A stretch of DNA of 64,000 bases, taken from contig OY365807.1 of assembly GCA_959347315.1 (NCBI GenBank), positions 11,251,287-11,315,286 on the forward strand. The letters run 5' to 3'. The notes under the pieces are model-generated. The model saw only the letters and a list, made by a program, of their open reading frames with translations, had not been told where the DNA came from and did no database searches. The position numbers were made by a program, and so were the translations under genes. Shown here in pieces: positions 55,397 to 64,000 of this stretch (positions within the stretch are counted from its first letter, which is position 1; each line of letters opens with the position of its first letter). The DNA comes from Bimastos eiseni. Its lineage: Eukaryota > Annelida > Clitellata > Crassiclitellata > Lumbricidae.

Positions 55397-55592
55397 GTTA
55401 CAAGGCAATGTGGGAAACCAGGGATTTTGTAGAATGCCTTGGCAATTTGTAAAGCCCTGACCCTGCACTAACCCTAACTCTGACCTTGTAATCCTAACGC
55501 TAACCCTAACCGTAAATGGGTAATTTTACAAATTGCTTAAAATCTAAAAAATCTAGCATTTTACAAAATCCGTTTCACACATTGCCTGTAAC
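55397..55592. repeat. Foldback element with telomere-like core
   Basis: The left end GTTACAAGGCAATGTGGGAA is mirrored at the right by inverse GTTACAGGCAATGTGTGAAA. Inner parts ATTTTGTAGAATGC and ATTTTGTAAAATGC also pair. The core at 55460-55520 has irregular CCCTAAC-type units. No frame. It is probably a small non-autonomous DNA transposon. Confidence 0.75.
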
Positions 55593-56621
55593 ATATAAAC
55601 ATATTTATGTTAGATTCTGTCATGGTGTGCCTTGCTATGCTATGCTAATATATACATAGCTTTTATTTTATTAATTACATGTTCACCTGTGTCCCACACA
55701 ATTATTCTAACTTAATTTTTTTATTCCCTCGTGAGTTTTGTTTGAATTCGAATATTAAACTATGAGAGAGCAGGCAGAAGAAGAGGATAGAGAGAGAAGA
55801 CCATCCGAAAGTGAAGGCTAAAATGAATCTGTGGTTCGTTTGAACACAAATAGAAGAACCTGTGGTGTGATGATCTGGATCTGAGAAAGAGAAATGAGAC
55901 GAAGAGATGACGGAAGAATTGTTCAGAAACAAGGTGACCGATTATCCGATGAACACTGTCGTGAAAGGCCATCTTCTGTGAACGAGACGACTTGGTATAC
56001 TAGGAGAAGTCCTCTTACTAGGTCAGAAGTCAGGCGATGCACAGAGCCGAAAGAGGGTGTTGAATGTCTGCTTCTTCTTACGCCTCGATCCGGCGCTTCA
56101 TCGTACTCGTGATGGGACGCCTTCCTTCTCCCAATAGTTGGAAGTGTGAGAAAAAGCCGTTATCGTGCATTCGAGGATCGTCTCTCGTCCCTTAATCTGC
56201 CCGATCCGTAGGTTCGGCATGCTGATTCGTGGAGCAACTGAACAACAACATCCAAGTTCAATTCTAGCAGTTTTGTAGTCTCCGAGAGCATCCGTATGGG
56301 CATTAGGTGGACCGATATGGGCTAAGTGGGAAGCTGAGTAGTGCAGACCCATCAGGGGAGTGAATAAGTCACCATAGGTGGCGGACCTACTAAGTAAGTA
56401 AAGGACATCTTTGTGTGCTTATGTATACAGTGCAAGTGCATGCATTTATTATTACCTGTTTGTTTAATGAAGACAAAGGACCTCTGCGTTGTGCAGACCC
56501 TGCAGAGGAAAGTGTATAGGTGGGATTACTAAATGAGTAAAGGACATATTATGTGTGTGCCTGGGTTTACAATGTACGTCGTATATGCATGTAATTACCT
56601 GCTTGTTTAATTACGCTTAAG

Positions 56622-56903
56622 ATAAATCAGGTGAAGACGAAGGACCTCGACTCTCATCAGGTCGTTCCTCTGATCGCTGATTCCGGAAACCGAGTCGAAC
56701 TGATCGTCTGCCGCAATGCTCTCGCAACCTCTCTGCCACGTGACCGGTCACGTGACAACGTCGGGCCCCAGCGTGGTCTTCGCGCCGGGTCGTCGCCGCC
56801 TCAGTCTGGATCAGCTTGGAATCCCAGTTCAAAGGTCGACGCGCTGTGGAAGCCGAGGGTCCGTCGAAAGGTCAACTTCCTGTCGAAGAACTCCGTCTTC
56901 TAA
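56622..56903 (+). CDS. GRIP: GRIP last exon: end of PDZ7 and C-terminus
   Basis: Acceptor gtttaattacgcttaag gives phase 0, matching the exon ending at 52935. INQVKTKDLDSHQVVPLIAD then SGNRVELIVCRNALATSL aligns residue for residue with GRIP1 PDZ7. A second AG 10 bases later (aatcag) is less likely: it would drop the INQ that aligns with GRIP1. The C-terminal tail is basic and Ser/Pro-rich (RKVNFLSKNSVF) and stops at TAA 56901-56903. No clear AATAAA was found soon after. Confidence 0.95.
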   Translation: MNQVKTKDLDSHQVVPLIADSGNRVELIVCRNALATSLPRDRSRDNVGPQRGLRAGSSPPQSGSAWNPSSKVDALWKPRVRRKVNFLSKNSVF

Positions 56904-57350
56904 GCATCCTCCACATCCTATTCAGAGCAACAAACTGCAAATGTAAATGAAAGCGCTATATAAATCTTAGCAACTATACTTTGCATTGGTCTACGCATCT
57001 TACCTTTCCCTGTAGGCGCCACGCGAATGCCATCTTACATAACTGGAGGATAGGCGCTATATAAATCTTATTTTGCGTCACGCCGCACACGCAAATTGAC
57101 GAGATTTCGAATGTGACTCCATTTAGCGCGATGTATAAATTTCTTCTTGCATTATGTTGCTGTGTTTGTTCGGTTTATATAATGTCCATCTGTCATTTCA
57201 TCTTGTACTTCATCTAAACATTCATCATCTTACATTGTAATGCACTCTGCAGTCTATTAGGGATGCTATGATATCAATTTCCTCTACATTTCATTTGATA
57301 TAGGTGGTTTTTACACTCAATGCGCTATATAAATTTCATTTGAGTTATGT
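56904..57350 (+). repeat. Cluster of SINE-type 3' tails after the GRIP stop codon
   Basis: GAAAGCGCTATATAAATCTT (56950), GATAGGCGCTATATAAATCT (57050) and CAATGCGCTATATAAATTTC (57320) each resemble the widespread 3' ends of invertebrate SINEs/LINEs. The heads are not clear. They may form part of the GRIP 3' UTR. Confidence 0.6.
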
Positions 57351-59799
57351 TGACTATGTGGAGCTCATTTGGTTCGGTTGAACGTGTGTTCGAGATGAAC
57401 CAGCATAGACTCTTCCTACTAATTATAGTCTTAGTAAATTTAGCAGTTGTTATAATTGCTTTTAACTCTCAATCATATTCAGTTTCCTCAAATCCTCTTC
57501 TCTGTAGCTTTCAGTCAGTCTCCTCCAGTTCTCTTGTTCTCTCGTTGCTTCTCATTCTCATCAAATCCTCTTCTCCTTAGCCCTCAATCAGTCTCTTCGA
57601 GTCCTTTTCGTCTCTTTTTGCTTCTCATTCTCCTCAAATTCGCCCTTGTTCTCTGACTTCCCTCATCAATAATAATTCTTTCTGCTGGTACCTTCTGCCG
57701 CCAATTCCTCCTCCGAGTTGCCACGCTAGCCTTGAAGCCTTCCTCATTCTCGTGCAATTCGATTTCACAAGTAGACAACTAGACATGATTGATCGGACCA
57801 GACACTCCAACTTTACACCATGGAAATCAGGACAGATTATTTATCAACGTAATGTTCCGGAATGATATCCATGCAGGCGTCAGATTGAGTCTACAGGGAA
57901 TTCGTCGAAAGATACATCATTATTACTCTTGCGAGATGACTGAATCTGTTTGTTCTCTGTCTAAACGAGTCTCTGAAATTCATTTCTTGCGATTTGGGGT
58001 AAAATTCGGTTAGTCTCCGTACTTTACGATCTTAGCAATCTTTAAATTGCATCGCCTTCAATAGGTCATGTTTATCGCGTTTGAAAGATACATAGGCGTT
58101 ATATAAATGCTCGGATATGTAAAGACATAGATTCGAAAGACTGGGAGACCTTAAGAGGTTAAATCTATCGGACTTGGACATGATGATGATGATGATGGTG
58201 ATGATGACGATGGCGACGACGACGACGACAACGATAGATCGTCCTATGCCCTGAGGTGGAATTCCGTCATCTAGTTTCCACGGACGAGTTGAACTTCGGA
58301 TATGACATTTATCGAATTGACGTAAGATAATCGACTAAGCAGTTAATACGAATGTTATCTATATCCGTATCTTCCAAAGAACCCAAGAACTCCTACATTC
58401 GAATTGTACTCCACGACTCGGTAAGAATGACTCACGATCTGATAAAGACACTTAAACGGAGACTACGATTTCCTATCGACAATCGCACTCAATTACTTCA
58501 CAAGCTTACTCTTTCGTAATGGTCCACTTTACGAGTAAGATAAGAGTGGGCTAAATAGCAATACCAGTTTATTCACACCGCTAAATATTTTATGATGCTG
58601 TGATTGTGAGCAGCTTCTTAACATTGTATGATGATTGAATTTCCAACTTATGTCTGATGTTAGTTTGATATGGATTATTCGATAATGTCTTAACCTATTC
58701 TGTTCAATGAAGTGCGACGTTGCTATAGCTTTCAAACGCCCACACGAACTCGATTTTACTAAAGTTTTGGACTCTATTTAGATCAAAAATTTCGATCACC
58801 AACATAAAGTTTTACACTCACGGATCTCTAAATCACCATCATTAATGACATAGACGAAGAGAAATGTAACGAAATATGCGATGAAATGTGTAATGAAGTC
58901 ATAAAATGTCTGATGTTTCTGAACGCGTCATTCGTCAGATGACGGCACGCATTTCTGTTTCGAAATAATTCTAATCAGGCGTCTGGACGGATTTTGACGG
59001 TCGGATGAATGATAGGATGAAAAGAGTCACGGACGGATGGATGGACGAACGGACGGGTAAACAGAATATGGGAGAGAAGGGGAGGGAATGGTGGGCCTAT
59101 AACTAGCAATTCAGCAACAACAACCAGATGACTTATAGACACTTCAACACAGACGTGCGCTCAAACTGACTCATCAACGCAAAACCTACTACTAAGTCCA
59201 AATTTCTGTGCCTCCATTGATGCTTATAATATGATATGTTATTCATTCCGCAGCTGAAACCTTTTTACCTTCCCATCTACCATGATACCACAGTGCATAG
59301 TTAGAAGTGTGAGCGAGAGTGCGTGTTTGTGTTGTCTCGTACTGATGCCTCGGTTCATCCTCGAGCGATAGATGTATAATTCACGGGCTATCTGCGTAGA
59401 CGTGTGAACCGCATCAGTGGCGCAGCAAATTACAGGCGGACGTTGGACGGTAATCTCTAGGACAGGCTGCAGACGAATAAGCCACAACTAACAGAAATTA
59501 TCTAATCTGTCTTCTCTCATCCATCCAAAGCTAGATCTTCATTGGGTCTGTAGCCACCGTCCAATTTCCCACACACCTTTCTAATGATGTCGTGGCATTC
59601 TCTGTGGCCATACTGATTCGTGGCCTATCTTATATATATATATATATATCCGATCGTCCGTAATTCTGTACAATTCATGTACGCAAGGGCGTCTGTCCGT
59701 ACATTAATTCTTCCGTCTCCAGCCTCCCCATCTATCAATGCATATCATCCCTCATCCATCGCATGCATTGCATATTATGTATGTATGTACATATATAAC
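57351..59799. other. Downstream intergenic stretch
   Basis: CTTCTCATTCTC/TCCTC-rich degenerate repeats at 57490-57660, another SINE-like tail at 58085 (GGCGTTATATAAATGCTC), an ATG/ACG short repeat at 58180-58230 and TA runs at 59630-59650. Frames show no domain. No gene assigned. Confidence 0.4.
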
Positions 59800-61560
59800 C
59801 ATAGCCATAACCAAGTGTTTTATTGGTCCGTAAAATAAATGAACATAGCAATTGAATCACAAAAAAGAAAACGAAGCGCAGTACAGTAAAATATAATAGC
59901 TTAACAAAATTATGTAAGAGACGGATCAATAAGGAAAAAGAAAGAAGAACCCTAAGGGACCCAAGGGATCCCGATAGCCGGGCCTACCTTTACACAGCAA
60001 AGTTTAAATAACAGCAGGTCAACAAAATATAGAAGTTTTATCTTAACTAGTTAACTAAGCTGTTGCATGCACACAAAATCATAAAGAGTATTAATATCTA
60101 ATTGGGGTTAATGATTAAGGAGACTAAATTACTCAGTTAAAGCACCAAATAGATGTTCTTTGAGTTGTTTCTTAAGCATTCACTGGGACCAACATATCTG
60201 ATGGAAAATAGAGGAGTATTCGTTCTACAAAAAATTGGTCTATAATTACATGATGAACGAACATTGTAAGGATAAGCAGACGAGGTTTGAATAAATTGAT
60301 TAGAGAAGATTGGCGGTAATAAATTATTAACAAATTTATACATAAGTTCGTTAGATTGGAGCAACTTAATTTGGTGAAGACTCAATATACGAGAATTAAT
60401 AAACAAGTCGTTGGAGGACCTATGACGACTTGGATGGCTTTTTTTGGAGCATAGCTAGGGAATTAGCCTTGATGGATAATTAGAAGCCCATATTAAATTA
60501 CAGTAAGAGAAGTGGGGAACTAAGGATGAATCATGGCATAGTATAAGTTAAGCAGGATTTTATTTGGAAGGAGATAGGCAATGCTAGATATAACGCCTAT
60601 GTCTTTTTGCAATTTTTGATGCAATATTGGCAATGTACTCCTTCGTGAATTGAAATTCATCGATTATAGGGCCAAGAAATGTGCCGGTGCTAATTGAGGA
60701 ATCGGAATGCCATTAATAAAAGCTGACCATCAGTAGGCGGGGGGAATTAGCTTATTAGTGAGAAACCAGTCAGCAACAAGAGACAGATCTTTGTTCATAA
60801 GTTTAATTAATGCGTCACAAGATTTATTTGAGGCTAAAATAGTAGTATCGTCGGCAAGAGGAGGAAGTGGAGCAAGGCAGAGGCATTCAGTAAGTTATTA
60901 ACAAAAATCAAGAAGAGAAGAGGGCCAAGGATTGATCCTTGGAAAACTCCATACCGGACTAGTTTTAAGAATGAATGAATTACAGAACACTTGCTGATAT
61001 CTATTATGGAGGTAGCTACGGAACCAGTTCAAGGCCAAGCCACGAATACCCAAATTTTCCAATTTCAGTAGGAGTAGTTTATGATCGACCGTATCAAAGG
61101 CTTTGGCAATATCAATGAAAATGCCTAAAAAATATTCATTATTGTCGATCGCTTTAGAGATAATATCCGAAGCTTAATTAAAGACATGGCAGTGGAATGA
61201 CCGGACTGGAAGCCATGCTGAGTTGAGCATAGAAGATTCTGATGCTCAACAAAGTCATAAATCTTATATACATAGTTTTTTTCAAGTAGTTTTGCAAAAA
61301 ACGGAAAGACAAAAATAGGCCTGTAGCTTTAACGTCATCTCTGGTTCTTGTTTATATATTGGAGTAACCTTTGCGGTTTTTTAGAAGTTCGGGAATTAGT
61401 CAAGATGTTAATATGCAGACAATAATTACTGATAAGGGGGCGGTCAAGAGATCAAGTAACGGGCTTAACAGACAGATGTCCAGATCGTCAGTTTCAGAGC
61501 TGTGAGTAACCTTCATAGAACGTCCCAGGGTAAGAACCTCTTCAGGAGAAGTAGGATAGA
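59800..61560 (-). pseudogene. LINE reverse-transcriptase relic
   Basis: On the minus strand, from high to low coordinates, the reverse-transcriptase motifs appear in order: QHGFQSGHSTA (about 61210), KAFDTVDHKLLLLKLENLGI (about 61095), QGSILGPLLF (about 60930), LADDTT (about 60855), then the C-terminal stretch in the frame 60406-60137. A polyadenylation-type AATAAA lies at about 59817-59822 on that strand. Several stops and frame changes are present and the 5' half with the endonuclease is missing. It is a 5'-truncated, jockey/CR1-like copy. Confidence 0.9.
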
Positions 61561-63877
61561 GCGATGGCCCATAGGGTACTTACTTCGGGGGCATGTACGC
61601 CTCAATCAGCGATCATTGTCGTAAGAGTTGTCTTTGAGTGTTATACATATATAATTTATATATACATATATATACTGTATATGTGACCATCTGACCAAAA
61701 CGAGTCGTAAGTCGCAACACACGTTAGTGAAATAATTGCAAAAATGTGATAAAACGTAGATTTTTCAATTTCTTGTTTTTGACAGGAATTGATTCACTTC
61801 CAACAAGTAATGTCACAACAATTAGCAATAAATATAGTGCACAGTAAGCTAATAGTCACCAGTTATGGCTATACGCAAAAGCGTGGAACAAACCAATGGA
61901 TTTCTGTAGACAGCTCAGAGATGTCAAGACAATTTTAATTATCCAAAATAAGTTGGAAATGCATGATTTCACGAGGTTGCCCATTTTACTGGAAAACATG
62001 AGACTCTACGCAACAGATTAGAGTCGTTATACTATATTTAGAGATTGCTCGATTTGATAGACTTCTGCGCAATTGTGTGAAATTGTAAATAAATGTATAG
62101 TTCTGAATATCAAGTAATTTATCATGGACAGGTCAATCAGAATTATACTGGAGTGTCACTGAGTACATTCAAATGCAATCAATTTTTTGATGGTATTTGA
62201 TTTTGGATAATTAAAATAGTCCTCCTGTTAAAGATAAATCCCGTCATTAATTAGTGCTGCCTGAATCCTACAACCCGCGATCAATATGGTAAGGGTGACC
62301 TTTGTTGGCAGAGGAAGCAATTCCCGACGACAGGAGATAAGATCCATCAAGTACTGTTTTTCTGACTCATCCTTAGTTTGTACATTGTTGTAAGATACTA
62401 GGAAGATCAAACAGCTTTAGGCCTACAGATATTCTTGAGACATACGCCTGCAGTGGGGTGTGGTGATAGTAGGATCACATGATCAACAGTTTAATGGATC
62501 AGCGAATTAGGTGGATGAGTAAGATTTTCACCATAGGAGCCGTGGTGGCGTCTTCACTGACTTGTACATCAAAGTTAATCCCAGCAGCTGAGGACCAGCA
62601 GATAATTAATTTGTGACCTTATCCGTCGTCTTCCTTCGTCTGCCTCTGGTCGTCCACTGCTTTCTGCAGACCGAGATGACCTGTTGGCACCGGGCGCACG
62701 GAGAAATACTAGAGTTTTCCGCGTCCACAACGATAGGAACATGATCTACAATGTAGGCCTTCAAGTTGTTATACTTCCAACAATAGTGAATACAAGGAAC
62801 TTAAAACGAGCTATTTTATTTGTAATTAAACTAATTTTTCTTTTATTGACTTAAATACGATATCTAGATTTTAATTTAGGTAAAAGTTGCCTGGAGATCA
62901 TGGATGAGAATTGTAATTCATAATGTATCTATTGCGATATCATTGAAGCAATGTTTTAACAAGATCAGATCTCTTGTATTTTTCTCAATACCTGTAGTCT
63001 TGTTGTTAAGTGGACATGACCTCTTAGCACCCTTGTGGAGCTGAATGTCTCAACGACAAAAGTTTCCCCATGCAAGTTCAGGCTACCCAAACATGCGTGC
63101 ATATAATATGGTATACGTTATGAGCAGGTATTGACGTTTATATATAGGCTATGTACGTGTACCTTTGTAAACCCTGCGCATTTTGGATCTTGATATTATT
63201 TCGTGATTGCATTCAGTTTTGTCCAACTGAGTTTCCTCTTTATCCACGTTCATTGTTCATTCCTCCATCATTCCATTGTCAGTCAGATGAAGCAGCCCCA
63301 CCGAGGACCTCGTGTTGACGCCTTTCCCTATAATAATTGTATTCGATAATTCCTTTGCAATTCATTGAATTATGTATCGATGCAGTAACAACGGGACAAA
63401 CGCATTGCCACGAGACCGAACCGAATTCTTGCGTAATTTCACACATCATTTGGACTCCGAATAGCTAACGGCCATAATTATAGACGTGCACGTGTACAAA
63501 AGCTGTGTGCACGTTGTAATTTGTGTCATTGCACGAATCTTCAACACTTGAAAGAACTTGCTTATTGATTTTGCAGAATTCATTGTCGAGTTCATGAAAA
63601 AGCACGAACACGTCAAACGACTGCATGCATCGTTCAATGCTTTCGTGAAACACCGTTTTTGTATAGAGCTAGACTATTCTCCATAAATCTAGGACGGGTT
63701 TTTTAGCAAATGTTTCTAACACATAACCGAAGGAAGGCTATTTCGCCATTTATCTTGTTCTAGAGCTGCAGGTTTCGGTTGCGTGACATCACCGGTTCTA
63801 CATTAGACTACAGTAAATCTTAGGCAACTTTGATCTGTTCGTGCCAACACCTGCGACGTCCCGCGTTCCTTCTGTTG
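61561..63877. other. Right-hand intergenic stretch
   Basis: A TA-rich run at 61645-61685; otherwise no repeat, exon or RNA gene I can support. Small frames at 62228-62410 and 63446-63653 show no domain. Confidence 0.4.
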
Positions 63878-63979
63878 CTTTCTAACATTGACCTATAGGC
63901 AATGGCTGCCACTTTCTAACATTGACCTATAGGCAATGGCTGCCACTTTCTAACATTGACCTATAGGCAATGGCTGCCA
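63878..63979. repeat. 34-bp tandem repeat at the right edge
   Basis: Three copies with no visible difference, each starting CTTTCTAACATTGACCTATA and ending GGCTGCC, followed by a diverged partial copy. The array may continue beyond the window. Confidence 0.95.
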
Positions 63980-64000
63980 CTTTCAAATGCTGCCAAAACA

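Larger units (their letters stand above)
52936..56621. other. Last GRIP intron, rich in repeats
   Basis: Contains the 53245-53400 minisatellite, a SINE-tail-like GCGCTTATATAAATCATCG at 53660, the inverted repeat copy at 53.9-54.3 kb, TATGGGACC-type degenerate repeats at 54450-54600, a TA microsatellite at about 54915-54952, a LINE relic at 55.0 kb and a foldback at 55.4 kb. Frames at 55894-56112 show no domain. Confidence 0.5.
24979..56903 (+). other. GRIP: GRIP locus (multi-PDZ scaffold gene, 3' part)
   Basis: Fifteen exons recognised by residue similarity to GRIP1/2 plus one candidate at the left. Domain order is PDZ2, PDZ3, linker, PDZ4, PDZ5, PDZ6, Pro-rich linker, acidic linker, PDZ7, stop, the known GRIP order. 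GRIP proteins are cytoplasmic scaffolds; in vertebrates PDZ4-5 bind AMPA-receptor GluA2/3 tails, PDZ6 binds liprin-alpha and Eph receptors, and PDZ7 binds GRASP-1. In Drosophila, Grip guides muscle attachment. Phases fit across every junction except PDZ6 to the next linker. PDZ1 and the N-terminus were not located. The locus spans at least 32 kb, mostly intron, and hosts the Polinton. Confidence 0.95.

Noticed and set aside
55455..55520. Interstitial telomere array
   Set aside because: Units are irregular (CCCTAAC, CCTAACG, CTCTGACC) and confined between the arms of a foldback element.

Overview
The window is animal genomic DNA: intron-rich, A+T-leaning, and crowded with microsatellites, minisatellites, SINE and LINE relics and several classes of DNA transposon. 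The GRIP-type multi-PDZ gene, the Reeler-domain gene, the DD37D mariner, the Polinton and the frequent aggcctac/tacatgta motifs fit a marine invertebrate (echinoderm, hemichordate, lancelet or lophotrochozoan grade). The sequence alone does not fix the phylum.

Two host genes can be supported. On the minus strand at the left edge (3557 down to 76, continuing off the window) lies the 5' part of a secreted Reeler-domain protein: a first exon with a signal peptide and two further exons whose phases join exactly. On the plus strand, about 25.5-56.9 kb, lies most of a Glutamate Receptor Interacting Protein (GRIP) homologue. Fifteen exons encode PDZ2 to PDZ7, the proline/serine-rich linkers and the stop codon, and a sixteenth candidate exon sits at 24979-25125. 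PDZ domains 2-6 are each cut by a phase-2 intron at the same place and bounded by phase-1 introns. No PDZ1 exon was found. One phase conflict between PDZ6 and the following linker points to a missed exon or an alternative donor.

The 12-kb intron inside PDZ2 holds a 9,329-bp Polinton/Maverick element (27200-36528) with 108-bp terminal inverted repeats beginning AGTAGG and an exact 6-bp target duplication, GGCCTG. It carries broken copies of the expected gene set: integrase, a parvovirus-type phospholipase A2 domain, packaging ATPase, a probable penton, several conserved unnamed proteins, the major-capsid N-terminus, and protein-primed DNA polymerase B with a SAP-like N-terminal part. A deletion at about 33.70 kb has fused the capsid and polymerase genes tail to tail, removing the polymerase palm and most of the capsid. 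Stops and frameshifts occur throughout, so the copy looks dead.

Other mobile DNA: a near-intact DD37D mariner (4972-6540, one premature stop), a 463-bp hAT MITE with an exact 8-bp duplication (18320-18782), a 143-bp hAT MITE (25933-26075), a hAT transposase relic (about 11.9-12.5 kb), two tRNA-derived SINEs (22.1 and 38.8 kb), four LINE reverse-transcriptase relics (46.0, 50.8, 55.0 and 59.8-61.6 kb), and a repeat family present as two direct copies (37.2-37.7 kb) and one inverted copy (53.9-54.3 kb). Notable non-coding structures are a perfect 43-bp hairpin at 24646-24736, a GGTGAT array of about 470 bp at 48.65-49.12 kb, and minisatellites on both sides of the PDZ3b exon. From the GRIP stop codon to the right end no host gene was recognised.
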